Shown one piece after another: positions 11,800 through 22,519 of a stretch of DNA of 64,000 nt. The DNA comes from Rhynchosporium graminicola. Its lineage: Eukaryota; Ascomycota; Leotiomycetes; Helotiales; Ploettnerulaceae. Numbering within the stretch: the first letter of the stretch is position 1; each line of letters begins with the position of its first letter. The stretch is taken from assembly GCA_900074885.1 (NCBI GenBank), contig FJUW01000005.1:92242-156241 (forward strand), in the 5' to 3' direction. Under the pieces are notes generated by a model. The model ran no database searches and was not told the DNA's origin. It was given only the letters and a program-made list of their open reading frames with translations. A program made the translations under genes and the position numbers.

Positions 11800-12310
11800 T
11801 AGTAACTATCGCCTCCCTGTTTAAGTAGAGTATACCTCTTTCTGTCTCTAACCTTATATAGCCCTTCCTTAAACCCCCGGAGACTTACGTATACGTAGCT
11901 ATCTCTAGAGTAGTTCCTTATTATAGCCCTATTATTAACGTCTAGTGTTTCCTTCCGCTTCTAATATCGCGGAGCCCTTCCTTAAGCTTCCGGAGGCTAG
12001 CGCCTACGCAGCTGCCTCCGGAATAGTCTTTCGTTTATAGCCCCCTTTATATTATCGTCTTCCGGCGTCTTTATAGTAGCTACTATTATATAGCCGCCGC
12101 CTCCCTGTTTAAGGTAAGGTAAATCTCCTTCCGCTTCTAATATCGCGGAGCCCTTCCTTAAGCTTCCGGAGGCTAGCGCCTACGCAGCTATCTACCTCCG
12201 GAGTAGTCTTTCGTTTATAGCCCCCTTTATATTATCGTCTTCTAGCGTCTTTATAATAGCTACTATTATATAGCTGCCGCCTCCCTGTTTAAGGTAAGGT
12301 AAACCTCCTT
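11800..12310. repeat. 176-bp tandem repeat
   Basis: Units begin near 11952 and 12128 (CTTCCGCTTCTAATATCGCGG) with decayed neighbours on both sides. Each contains CCGCCTCCCTGTTTAAG. Units differ by a 4-bp indel, which shifts the coding frame between copies. Confidence 0.8.
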
Positions 12311-12422
12311 TCTTCCTCTTAGATATCGTCGAAGGGTTCTCGTTATCCGCGCGTTCCTGAGCGGCTACTAGCTAGCGATAGTCGCTCCTTATGTCTTTTG
12401 GGCATATATTCTATCTAAGCTA

Positions 12423-12656
12423 TCGAATAGCTTCTATCGTCCGCTCATTTATAGGCGGCGACCGACCGATTATTGCCGCTTTCCTTATCCATTCGGGAGT
12501 AGTCTATGCCCTAGGCTACTCCCTGTTCTACCCAAGCCGTCGAATAGCTTCTATCGTCCGCTTATTCGTAGGCGGCGACCGACCGATTATCGCTGCTTTC
12601 CTTATCTATTCGGGAGTAATCTATACTCTAAGCTACTCCCTACCTTTCTACTCCTA
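12423..12656. repeat. 117-bp tandem duplication
   Basis: TCGAATAGCTTCTATCGTCC recurs at 12423 and 12540, so each unit is 117 bp, or 39 codons. Confidence 0.85.
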
Positions 12657-12933
12657 TAAAAAATTTTCAGCTACCTTTCCGCTCTTATCTTATAAGTTCA
12701 AGGGATAAATCAGGCGTACTCCGGCTTAAGAATAGCGGAATCTATCGAATCTTCGTCTTTTCTCGCGTTCCTAGAGCTTTTCTCTAGGTATTATTAGTAT
12801 CGATTCGGCTTCTGTTACTCTTATACCTTTACTATCCTATTATTAATAATTTATCGAAGACTTCGTTCCTCGACTACGATTATTCGGACTCCGATATAAA
12901 AGCTACAGGAGCTAGTTATTTGATCGAACTTAA

Positions 12934-13101
12934 TATTACAGGTAAGTAACGCGTATATAGATAGTTAAGTATAGTATTCAAGAAGTTCGATATAGGAGAG
13001 AGTCAGGTTCTAGCCTAGCTCCGAAGGAAAACATGCGGGTACCGCTAGGCTTAGTAAGCACAGGCATCGCCGGTGCTTAATCCTGGGGCTCGCCCCTTCC
13101 A
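12934..13101 (-). repeat. Terminal repeat (right copy) of the 1.7-kb LTR element
   Basis: 168 bp; the 5' LTR in element orientation, starting TGGAAGGGGCGAG on the minus strand. Followed by GGTAC. Confidence 0.88.
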
Positions 13102-13106
13102 GGTAC

Positions 13107-13249
13107 GCCTTATAGACGGCTCCTATCTTATATTATTACGACCTATTTAAGTAGACTAGACTCGAAACCGACTTTTCGGATAGGGTAGTAGCTGATATAC
13201 TCTTATAACTTTAAGAAGATAGAATATTCTATCTAGTCGGTAGCTTCTC
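13107..13249 (+). pseudogene. Gypsy G RNase H, first part
   Basis: Resumes the frame after the nested element: ALWTAPILYYYDLFK, then TDFSDRVVADIL and a segment ending YLVGSFS. This is the Ty3-type RNase H start (TAPVL..FD..., DAS). It is interrupted by the solo LTR and continues at 13744. Confidence 0.8.
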
Positions 13250-13738
13250 TGTGAAAATTAAGGGTGGAAATCAGCTAAAAGGTCAGAATAACAGAATAAT
13301 AGATGATCAATTTAACTTGCTTTGCTTACTTGAAGAGAGCTAACTATAGGAGAGATTCTAGCTACTTATATAGCTATATGAGCTCTCTAGAATATTCTAT
13401 ACTACGTAATACAGAACTCTATAGAAGAAGACACGTATACTGTAGAATCATACTACGTTAGTAGTACATCAGTAGAAACCTCTAGAAGTACGATATGCGT
13501 ACTAGAGAGTAGTAGAACTCTATCGAGAACCTTCATGGTAACTCTAATAGAGTATGCAGGGTACAGGCTAGTGACAAGGTATAGGGTGTAGGTGCCAGGT
13601 ACAACAAGGTACATGCGCAGGGTACTGAACCAGGTACTAAGACCATGTACTGACAAGGTACAGGGTGTGTATGCCGATGCAGGCAAAACTGACCTAGGTA
13701 CTAGTAAACTGACTAAGGTACTGGTTACAAATCCAATA
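13250..13738 (-). mobile_element. Solo LTR of Copia family A inside Gypsy G
   Basis: 489 bp, inverted, flanked by a perfect TTCTC duplication (13245-13249 and 13739-13743). Removing LTR plus one repeat restores the Gypsy frame GSFSKIIIDTELNYLIYNK. It starts TGTGAAAATTAAGG and ends AAATCCAATA (CA turned to TA). Confidence 0.93.
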
Positions 13739-13743
13739 TTCTC

Positions 13744-15650
13744 TAAGATTATAATCGATACGGAGCTAAACTACCTAATCTATAATAAAGAGCTACTCGC
13801 GATCTTCTGTTCTTTCTAGTAGTATAAGCCTAAGCTACTTAGAGTATAGAAAACTATTCATGTCTATACTAATTACTATACCTTAGAGTATTTTATAATA
13901 ACGAAGGATCTAATCGCATAGTAAGCGAGATAAGCTAAATTCTTCGCCTAATTCTACTTTAAGATTATAAATTAAATAGGGATTATAAATACTCTAGCTA
14001 ATACGCTATTATGCTATAATTAGAACCTCTCTCTACTAGAAGCTAGAAAGCGCGCACTTCGGAACTAATAGCTAATCCTAAACGATAAGAGTAATAACGA
14101 AGTGCTTTAAGACCTCTAGGACTCGCCTGTGATTACTAAGTTCTATTGCGAGCTTTCCCTAATAGGAACTCCTAAGACTTTCTTATAAGCTGAAACTTAT
14201 AACCCCGGCTTACTAGTAGAATTACCTACGAGTAAAGACGAAGAGTTCCTTATAAGAGAAGCTCCTGATACTACTACTATAGTTACTTATAATATCGAGA
14301 ACTATAATATTATCAACTAAGTCTTTTCAGCTAATAAGGAGTCTCCGGAGCTAGGACCTCTTCGGGAGGAGGTAAGATAGAAGTATCCTGATTATTAGTT
14401 AGTCCGCTGAAAGCTCTTCTTTCAGGGGCGTTTAGAAGTCCCTACCGAGCCTCTAGAGCTACGAACGGTACTTATTCGCTATATTTATACGTAACTATAT
14501 ATAGTATATACTAGGAATACGAAAGTTAAGCTACTTCTTAGTCGCAGCTACTACTAGAGGGGTATAATAGCAGATATTATATACTATATTATAAATTATA
14601 GCTATATATAGATAAAAGCGAAAAGAGATAAGACCCCTAGGTTTCTCTATCCCTTACTGATCCTAGCACGACCTTACTAGTACCTAACGATAGATTTCAC
14701 TAAGTTATTATTAGATAAGAGTAGCTTCGATACTACTTTCGTAATTATAGATAGATTATTAAAGAAACAAGTTTCTATTTCTTACTATAAAACGATTATA
14801 GCTAGATAGATAGCTAAGCTCTTTACTATCTACTAGAGCTATTACTTCGGTATACCCGATTCGATCGTTTCGGATCGTAAACTATAGTTTATTTCAAGCT
14901 TCTAGAATAAGTATTACTATATCCTAGGTACGAAAGTTAAGCTAACTACTATATATAACCTGAACGTCGATAGCTAGACTAAGATCATGAACTAATAGAT
15001 TAAGTAAAGACTATATCCCTTTTATATTTACTATTAAGATAACTAGAGCTTACTACTCTTAGTAATAGATATCGCGTAGCTTATATTTCCTTACGAGTTA
15101 CTTAGTAATATATCTCTATTTTAGCTACTTAATAGCTATAAGGTAAGAACCTCCTAGGACCTTATTAATCTAATACCTCTAGTAGCTACTACTAAGGCCG
15201 TTAATCGAGAGGACGCTCTTCGTATAGCTACTCGGATGATAGCTACTACGGAATTCGCTAAATCCTCGCTTAAGAGTTAATAGGATAAAATAGAGCGCTT
15301 AGCTAATTATAATCGCCGCGAGGTAGATTAGAACATTAGAGATAAGGTTATAGGTCCTATAGTAAATTAGAAGATAGATAGACTTTCTAGGAAGCTTTTT
15401 AATAAGTAGTATAAGCTAGTGGAAATACTAGAAAAGATAAGGGAGAGTTAGAAGCTTAAGCTACCGGAGGAATAGTAAATCTACCCGGTTTTCTACTTAT
15501 ACTCGCTACGTAAGTATACCGAAAACTTACTACTAGGATAGGTACGATAAGCACTAGTACTAATTCAGCTACTTCCGGAGTAAGACGAGTAGGAGATCGA
15601 AACTATCTTAAGCTTAAGGGTCTTTCGTAGTACCTTATAGTACTAAATCA
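13744..15650 (+). pseudogene. Gypsy G RNase H end, integrase and C-terminal tail
   Basis: NYLIYNKELLAI (about 13770-13805) closes RNase H. The integrase core follows: YLTIDFTKLLLDKSSFDTTF near 14683-14742 (first Asp), IPDSIVSDRKL near 14846-14880 (second Asp) and YNLNVDSWTKIMN (TAG read as Trp) near 14955-14995. A region near 15400-15540 (KLVEILEKIRE, PVFYLYSLRKYTEN) matches the usual post-integrase and chromodomain-type tail of fungal Gypsy elements. There are many TAG breaks. Confidence 0.82.
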
Positions 15651-15950
15651 AGTAGACAGGAGCTAATAATAGTCTCGAATAGTACTCCTGCTCAGACGCT
15701 ATAATAGCTCCTTACTTACTTAAGTGTTTCTACCTGCGATACCTAGTAGTAAAAGGACTACTACGACTCCTCCTGAAGTAGCTAGAGGTATATAATAATA
15801 GTATTAACGACTATAGCGAATTGGAAGGCGATATACCTATAATAGCTACTACTTATATATAGTTCTTCAAGAGAGAGGGAGGGAATTAGTATTTTTACCG
15901 GATTTTTCAAGCTTCGAGGATAAAGCCCTTCTCGGAAAGGGGGAGGGTAG

Positions 15951-16181
15951 TATTATAGTCTATACTATAACGGTCTCAGGCTCCTAGGCATTATAGCAGA
16001 TAGGGCTAGCGGGATACGGTTAATGCGTACTAGAGGATGATTAGTTAGTATAGCCCTACGGTTATACCTAAAGAGAGAGTCGAGAGTAGAAACCTCCTCT
16101 CTATCTTTTCTTCCCTTTACTTAGCGCACCCTTAAGGGCGAATACAACTCGTTGTCTACTCCCCGTGCCTCTGCCGTAACA
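15951..16181 (+). repeat. 3' LTR of Gypsy G
   Basis: 231 bp ending CTCTGCCGTAACA. Less mutated at its 3' end than the 5' LTR. Followed by TTAAC. Confidence 0.93.
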
Positions 16182-16363
16182 TTAACTATAGATTCGGCAT
16201 CCTTACTACTATCGACTTTATCTTCCGAGACTATACCTATATCAGAAGTAGTAGCACTAGTAACCTCGACGTCTTAATTTTAGCTTAAAGTATTAATAGA
16301 ATTACCCCTAGTTTAGGGTACTATTATAGCGTCTTCTTCGTGAGGTTCTATAATTAAGCTATC
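16182..16363 (-). mobile_element. Host Copia C segment, right of the Gypsy insertion
   Basis: The minus-strand frame contains IIEPHEEDAIIVP and VTSATTSDIGIVSEDKVDSS, an acidic linker like that between integrase and RT in Copia proteins. It continues across the Gypsy at 7179. Confidence 0.55.
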
Positions 16364-16529
16364 TGTTAGAATAGTTAGTGTTCAGTGCAGTATCACTTGG
16401 CAACCTAATCGGGACTAGAGCTAGTGCACAGGCCCGGATATTAAAGAATATCCGGGACATATTATAGATCTACACTCGTTGCAACTTAATCAGAAAAAAG
16501 TCACTCAATGAAGATAACAGTCTAACCCA
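16364..16529 (+). repeat. Barely mutated LTR fragment of another Copia-like element
   Basis: Starts TGTTAGAATAG and ends GTCTAACCCA, giving imperfect inverted ends TGTTAGA/TCTAACCCA. It is followed by CTGGCGTCCAATTCCTC, which may be a primer-binding region. It is GC-richer than its surroundings, which suggests a late arrival. A perfect 10-bp hairpin with a 4-base loop sits at 16433-16456. I found no second LTR and no target duplication. Confidence 0.5.
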
Positions 16530-16559
16530 CTGGCGTCCAATTCCTCTGTGAAAATTGCC

Positions 16560-17079
16560 CCCGTCCCTACAGGTATACGAGAATAGGGACATTCCTTTCA
16601 ATACTATCTTTATTAAATCATAGATAAGAGGTACGAACTACCTTTCTATTAACTAGGTATCTATAGATATTATAACCTTTAAATCACATTAGAATACCCT
16701 TTTAAGCTCTAGGAGCTACCTTATAGCTCTAGACTTTCTTCTCCTTGTTGATTAGCATGAAGATAGGATATTCTAATATACGGAGATATTTATTAGAAGG
16801 AGTATAGTTTACCTTTAGCTTAATATTATCCTAGTAGCATTTAAAAGTAGTCTTCCCTTCTACTCTAGAGGTAAAGGTAAGGTTAGCGATATATATGTAG
16901 GCAAGTAGAATCTCCGGCTATATATAGTCAGGTATATTTTAATCTACTATAACTATATGTACCTTCTCGATAATCGTACGTATAGATCGTTCAGCTCTAT
17001 TATCTTACTCTAGAGTATACGAAGTAGACTCCTCTAGTAGTATTCCAAGGTAGTTAGTAAGCTCTTTCATCTGAGGAGA
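16560..17079 (-). mobile_element. Copia C integrase, C-terminal half
   Basis: On the minus strand from 17070 downward: MKELTNYLGILLEES, AERSIRTIIEKVHIVIV (the integrase region containing the third catalytic residue), PEILLAYIYIANL, then KCYWDNIKLKVNYTPS and RKVVRTSYL. The frame continues on the far side of the insertion at 17080-19081. Confidence 0.82.
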
Positions 17080-17246
17080 TGTGAGGGGTTATACCCAGGA
17101 TAATGCTCGACACTAAGCATCTCGCTAACTAATACTGCTAAGGCACTAGTAGTAGTAATACTATATCCTCTCCTTTTCTATTAAGGAAGAATTCTCCTCT
17201 GCTCTTTAGCTAATTCTTCCTATTAATTAAATCTGTCTATACTATA

Positions 17247-17718
17247 TGTTGGATTTGTAACCAGTTCCTTGGTCAGTTCTGCCTGCATTGGCATACACAC
17301 CCTGTACCTTTTCAGTACATGGTCTTAGTACCTGGTTCAGTACCCTGCGCATGTACCTTGTTGTACCTGGCACCTACACCCTGTACCTTGTCAACAGCCT
17401 GTACCCTGTATACTCTATTAGAGTTACCATGAAGGTTCTCGATAGAGTTCTACTACTCTCTAGTACGCATATCGTACTTCTAGAGGTTTCTACTGACGTA
17501 CTACTGACGTAGTATGATTCTACGGTATACGTGTCTTCTTCTATGGAGTTCTGTATTACGTAGTATAGAATATTCTAGAGAGCTCACATAGCTATATAAG
17601 TAGCTAGAATCTCTCCTGTAGTTAGCTCTCTTCAAGCAAGCAAATAAAGCAAGTCAAATTGATCACCTATTATTCTGTTATTCTGACCTTTGGCCGATTT
17701 CCACCTTCAATTTTCACA
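17247..17718 (+). mobile_element. Solo LTR of Copia family A
   Basis: 472 bp from TGTTGGATTTGTAACC to CAATTTTCACA, with a perfect CTATA duplication on both sides (17242-17246 and 17719-17723). It is the best-preserved copy of this LTR in the window and lies inside the 5' LTR of element D. Confidence 0.95.
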
Positions 17719-18884
17719 CTATACGTATACTTTATACTCGCCCTATGATATTAGAATTAGCTCGTAAAATAAGGTAAAGTAAATTAAAAGATTAATATCG
17801 AGAGTCTTATAACTAGACAAAAATTTTAAATAGATTTATAATATACTTAATAAGCCGAGTTAGCTACTTAATAGGAAGCTTAGTTACTATCGATTATAGA
17901 GGTTCTCTGAAAGCAAGTAGAGGATCTCTAAATATAACTAGAAGTAATAATACTAGTAGTAGTAATAGGAAAGATATATTAAGTCCTCTCTTCCCTTAAT
18001 AAGTTCTCCGGTCGATCGAAGGAGTAAGATATATAGTTAATAGTAATGGAATTAAAGCTTAGGATTATTAAGAGTATAATTAGTAATAGGGAAGCTTAGA
18101 CCCTTTTTATCTATACTTCTCTCTTTTCTAAAGTCTAAAGGTTAGTATTTCTATATATATAAAAAGTAGAAATAAATAAGAACTTGGACCCCCTCGATCT
18201 AGTCTATTACTTTAGTAAGATCTATAATAATCTGAAAAGATTAAGAAAGTAAGATAAAAGTTAATCGAGTTCTAATAAGGAATAATAATAATAGTATACT
18301 TATTAAAATTCGAACGGCCGCTCTTCTAAGCCGAGGCGGACTCTTAGCTAGATAGTACGAAGATAACTACTTTAGTAAGTAGTTTATATAAATATACTAG
18401 ATAATAAGTCGATAAGCAGATAGTTCTACTAAAGAATTATAAAGATTTCTTATAGTTACTCTTATCTTTAGGAAATTAATTCGGCCTAGTATATATAAAT
18501 AATAATAGTAATAGTAATAGTTCGGGCAGTAGAACTACTCATGAAAAGGATAATATAATAGACTAGGAAACCGGTTATATAATAGCTACGAAGGCAATAC
18601 TAGCTTCCCGTAAGAAACGTTAAGTATAGAGACATATAAGAATATATGTAAAGTATAGCTCTAGTAAGTATTAGATAAGCTAATACTATTACTAAGCCTT
18701 ATATAATCGATTATTATTAAAATCTTCTGACTTTTCTATAGAGTAAGACAATATAAAAGGAAAAGCAGTAGTTCGCGTGAGTACTATAAGGATATCGAAT
18801 ATAGTAAGGCCGAGTAAGCTTTTGCTTCGAGATAATAACTACGGAATAATTTTTAGAGGAGGATTAGTTTAAAAGGGGGAGTAA

Positions 18885-19081
18885 TATAATAAATTATACC
18901 TAGGATAATACTCGACGCTAAGTATCTTGCTAACTTATACTACTAAGGCACTAGTAATAATAGTATTATATCTTCTTCTTTTCTATTGAGGAAGAATTCT
19001 CCTCTGCTCTTTAGCTAATTCTTCTTATTAATTAAAAATATCGTTTGCATTATACGCATACTTTACACTCGCCCCGTGATA
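18885..19081 (+). repeat. 3' LTR of element D
   Basis: 197 bp, matching 17080-17241 plus 17724-17750. It carries more RIP changes at its start than the 5' copy. Confidence 0.78.
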
Positions 19082-21540
19082 GAAGGAGAGTACTCCTTGC
19101 CCTTATCATATCTCTACATCTTAATTTTATAGTAATACTATATTTCGGCCAACTTAATTAGCTTTTATTTAGCTAAGTAAATATCTGACTTCTTAGCGTA
19201 GGTAAAGGCCCACTTTCCAGTCGAATAGGCGCATAAGAAGATAGAAGCGTAAGAGTAACTATTTAGACTATTAGGTTTAAGGTATATTATATCTATATAG
19301 ATTTCATGTATTAATATAGCGGGTCGGGCATATGCTGATACCTTATTAACCTTCCGATCAGATCGGGCTTTCTTATATAGTACGTAAAGGCAAGTTCTTT
19401 TAGTCTGAAGCTCTATAAACTTTATACTAATAACTATAGATTAAGTGCGACGTACTATATTAAAGCTAGCGTGATATATACGTCTATACTAAAGCTCTAT
19501 ATTGATTATAGCTTACTCTACTACTATAAGTAAGCTTAAACCCGGAAGGCTAGCGTACCCCGTGCTAGAGGTCTCCTCTTCGATAATGAATAGATCTTCG
19601 TTAATTATATAGATCTCCTTCTCCTTAGACGTATAGAGTATAGAATTACGTAAGTAACCTTTTAATTTATTCAATTTAGAGCTTAAATATAAGCAGACAG
19701 GAGATTGCGGGATGTAAAGTATATCGTAGCACTCTAATGTGCGTACTATACTATCGGTCTTTAGCGCCTTAATCGTATAACTTCTAATCCCGGTAAGGCT
19801 TAATAGCCTATTAATAGTAAGTATATACTATAAATCGTCTCTTAGCGTATATAAAGTAAACTTGGAAAGGTCGTTAGATATATACTCTATAGCGCTAGTA
19901 TCGAAGAGCTATCGTGACTTATTATAGTAAGAGAATATAGCTATGGAAGCTATAATAGTAGGGAAATATAGTAAAAGGACTACGGTGAAAATACTATTCT
20001 CGTCGGAATTATTCTCCTTCTTCTTTCTACTACTAGTCTTCTTCTTATTAGTATTCTCTCCTTCCTTCTTCTTTGGCTATTCGGTATACGGGATCCACTT
20101 CTTTCTAGACTTCTTATTAAACTCCTTATTCTTCTGTTTATCAATAATAAAATAGTTTTCAAGAGTATAATTTAGCGATATCTATTTATAGTACTTATAA
20201 GTCGGCCTAGCTTCCTTACTAGCCGGCTTAGTAGCTCCTCCGCAACTTCCTTTCCTAGAATTATATATAGACTTATTATAGTATAGAGCTTAACTAGCTA
20301 TCTTACTAGTAGAGTCACTCGCTCTTGCCTCGTTAGTAATATCTTCGATCAAACTAACTAAAGTCACTCCTGAGTTAGCTTTCTTATTCGTCTCTAGGTT
20401 ATTACTAGAAACTCTCAAGAGAGAACGTTATCTTTCAGCTTATATAGGCCATTTCTCTGAGACTGCGGTAATAAATATGATTAGATACTATGCCGGAGGT
20501 AGAGCTATTATTAAAGTCTCTAATTTAATAATTAAGAGCTTAAAAGCGATAATAAACTTCTCTAGGGAGTTGAAATCGTTAAACTAGAGCTTAATATAAT
20601 CTTATATAGTATTATATACTAGTATATTGCTACCTCCTCGTACTGCGCTTATAAGGCCTCCTATATATCTAATACGATAGTTTTACTAGTTATATACGCG
20701 AGAGGTCCGGCCTTATAATTCAACGTGATTACTAGCTTTATTTGACTCTCTCTAGACTCCTAATCTTACTACTTCTCAAGTGCTTTATCGTCGATATTAT
20801 TATCCTATTTATCTACCTCTTTAGGCACGTAGTCACGCGACTTAACGTTAAGAAACTTGCTAATTCTATTAGTTTTGATAATATTCAGTACCTTATCTCT
20901 CTATTCCGTATAGTTCTCTCCTCCCTTGAGCTTATAGCTATCTGCTAAGTTTAAGGAGATAGAGATACTTATCTTCTTGCGTTTATATAGCTCTAGCGTA
21001 GTCGTAGTGATAAGTTCCGATTCCGGGTCTTCCGGATCCTCTAGATAGTCCTAGGATATCGGTTTAGCGTCTATAGGGGGTAAATCAGGTATATTTTGAG
21101 TCCTAGGGACTTAGGTGGGTTCCGGCGCTAGCGCGGAAGACTCTGCACCTCGAGATGCGAAAATTTCAGAATCGTCGACTTTGACTGCTATACGAGTACG
21201 AGTATTAAGTACTATACGGCTTGTTTGTAGTGTCTCTTTAATAGAGCTGGAGTTATCGGAGTATACTTCTTCGACTTCTTCTAATAATAGTAGCGTAGGT
21301 GCGATATCTAAAGAACTCTCTCTACTAGCACTCTGCGCAACTGTATTTACTATAGAAAGACGCGCCAGATTCACTAACTATACGCGTATACTATACCTTG
21401 ATCGGAAGCTCGCAACTTGAATCTCTACCCTTTTAGTACTGAGAAACAGTTCGACGCTTACTATTAAGAATCATAGTACTACTACTTCTTTGAGTACTAC
21501 TCTACTTCTGGCTATCGGGGCTCATAACCTATAGTAAGGT
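19082..21540 (-). mobile_element. Copia C gag, protease and integrase N-terminal part
   Basis: On the minus strand from right to left: gag (about 21500 to 20300), a degraded zinc knuckle near 20210-20160 (YKYYK..SLNYTLE where CYKCG..GH...C is expected), a Lys/Glu/Ser-rich linker (KKSRKKWIPYTE, KKEGENTNKKKTSSRKKEE) at about 20130-20010, the protease near 19935-19850 (LFDTSAIEYISNDLSKF), the pre-integrase region (about 19500-19440) and the integrase core: ARPAILIHEIYIDIIYLKP near 19330-19270 and YSTGKWAFTYAKKSDIYLA near 19230-19170. RIP stops are scattered. Together with 16560-17079 and 16182-16363 it forms one minus-strand Copia broken by later insertions. Confidence 0.8.
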
Positions 21541-21544
21541 TACG

Positions 21545-21700
21545 TTGATCTTCAGAGTAAAGCATAGAGGTAGTAATCGTATGAATGATATTAGTTGTAT
21601 TGCAGTACTAATTACTATAGAGAGTCGACAGAAGATATTATCTAGGAATATCCGCACGGACTATACACATGACTACAGTCACCTGATCCATGCCAAGACC
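21545..21700 (-). repeat. Probable 5' LTR end of Copia C
   Basis: On the minus strand a GC-richer stretch runs up to a motif reading GGTTATGAGCCCCGATAG (about 21530-21510), similar in place and form to sequence directly behind Copia 5' LTRs, and gag follows. The outer boundary is blurred by the Gypsy remnant starting near 21705. Confidence 0.35.
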
Positions 21701-21704
21701 CATA

Positions 21705-22519
21705 TCCTCGCAACATATACTCTTAAATATAGTATACTACTATAGAATAGCTAGGATTAGAAGTAACTTATCATATTAATATTATAAGAGAAGCTTAACT
21801 ATATTAATACTAAATCCCTAGCTAAATATACTAAATCCGCTGTCGAGTTTATAAAAGCTAATATATAAGCTACTTAGTAAAGAATAAGCGCTATGACTAG
21901 CTTGAAATAGCGTAATATTAACTAAGAAATTAGAGATAAAGTATTTCTCTTTATAAGGAACCTTAAGAATTACTAGCTAAGTAAAAAGCTATCTAGCTTC
22001 TAAGTAGGATTATACTAAGTTCTAAGTAAGATCAGATACTCTTATAAGCTAGATTTACCTCCTAGACTAACTATATATAATATATTCGCTCCGAAATTAC
22101 TCTTTAAGGACTCGGATAACTTATTACTAAGCTAAGAGCTACTAAATCTACCCTCGGAGATTATTATAAGTTAAGAAGAGTAAGAGTTATAAGATATACT
22201 TACTATATAGCTCTTAAGAGGTAATCTGAAGTATTAAGTTAGCTAGCTAAGCTATAATTTAGACTTAACTTAGTATAACGCTTCTGATCTAATAAGTACT
22301 CTAAATAAGCTCAGAGATCTCTATACTACTAATTTAAGTAAACTAAGACCTCCGCGTAAACTAGATTAATAGATTAAGGCCTAGGAAGATAGATTAGACG
22401 ACTATAGTTACTTAGAGGATAATAAACTATTAAAGATGTTAGTATTAAAATTTATTACTAAGGATAATCCTCTGATTATACTTTATAATATCGCTATATC
22501 TAAAACTCTACTTCCTTTA
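21705..22519 (+). mobile_element. Gypsy family F copy F4: integrase C-terminus and chromodomain region
   Basis: Matches the minus-strand elements at 49.66-50.5 kb. Frame pieces include YTLKYSILL, TKSLAKYTKSAVEFIKAN near 21820, REIRDKVFLFIRNLKN-like text near 21930-21970, KLDLPPRLTIYNIFAPKLL near 22050-22100, and the pol end NPLIILYNIAISKTLLPL with its stop at about 22517-22519. It is truncated at the 5' side. Confidence 0.78.

Larger units (their letters stand above)
11607..12715 (-). pseudogene. Repeat-containing minus-strand reading frame inside the 1.7-kb element
   Basis: Reading the minus strand with TAG as Trp/Gln gives a protein-like frame ending KEKED and a stop near 11610. It holds two copies of a 39-residue unit with the core IRKAAIIGRSPP.NERTIEAI (plus-strand 12423-12656) and two to three copies of a roughly 59-residue unit with LKQGG..YIIVATIKTPEDDNIKGAIN (plus-strand about 11800-12310, 176-bp period). 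A variant LKQGGDSY.KAATVKIAQDYKKGG ends the series. I recognise no family. The composition (Gln/Gly/Lys-rich, ordered repeats) does not look like gag. A plus-strand open frame over 12391-12708 covers the same 39-residue repeats and is probably the shadow. Confidence 0.5.
11394..13101 (-). mobile_element. 1.7-kb non-autonomous LTR element with identical-length terminal repeats
   Basis: Two 168-bp direct repeats (11394-11561 and 12934-13101) enclose 1.37 kb, and a perfect GGTAC duplication flanks the unit (11389-11393 and 13102-13106). The Gypsy RNase H frame resumes exactly after removal (EYLRY then ALWTAPIL). On the minus strand the LTR reads TGGAAGGGGCGAGCCCC...CCTGTAATA followed by TTAAGTTCGATC, a likely primer-binding region, so the element is oriented on minus. 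The same LTR and leader occur at 24894-25069 next to a minus-strand gag. No RT, integrase or protease is present. LTRs are less RIP-mutated than the surrounding Gypsy, consistent with a younger insertion. Confidence 0.88.
7180..16181 (+). mobile_element. Full-length Gypsy (Ty3-type) retrotransposon G, carrying two nested insertions
   Basis: Bounded by 231-bp LTRs (7180-7410 and 15951-16181) and by a perfect 5-bp target duplication TTAAC (7175-7179 and 16182-16186). The LTR ends restore to TGTTACGG...CCGTAACA once RIP changes are allowed for. A polypurine tract (GAAAGGGGGAGGG, about 15934) precedes the 3' LTR. Two later insertions interrupt it: an LTR element at 11394-13101 and a solo LTR at 13250-13738; without them it is about 6.8 kb. 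All coding parts are broken by TAG/TAA, so the copy is dead. Gene order gag, protease, RT, RNase H, integrase is that of Ty3/Gypsy. Confidence 0.93.
17080..19081 (+). mobile_element. Non-autonomous LTR element D inside Copia C
   Basis: Terminal repeats of about 195 bp (17080-17750, once the nested solo LTR is removed, and 18885-19081) share TTATACC.AGGATAATRCTCGAC near the start and ACTCGCCC..TGATA at the end. The second is preceded by a polypurine tract (AAAAGGGGGAG, 18871-18881), so the element reads on plus. The 1.13-kb interior has no gag, RT or integrase that I can recognise. GGAGA precedes the element and recurs 3 bases after its end (19085-19089). The Copia integrase frame on minus reads through when the element is removed (KEYSPS joins SDEMKEL). 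Confidence 0.78.

Noticed and set aside
12391..12708. Plus-strand open frame of 105 codons with a 39-residue repeat
   Set aside because: The element is oriented on minus, and the minus frame extends further in both directions with related repeats; the plus frame is most likely its shadow.
13250..13819. Open frames repeated in each family A LTR (Tyr/Leu/Val-rich)
   Set aside because: They are LTR sequence read through; the same text occurs in every solo LTR copy without upstream ATG context.
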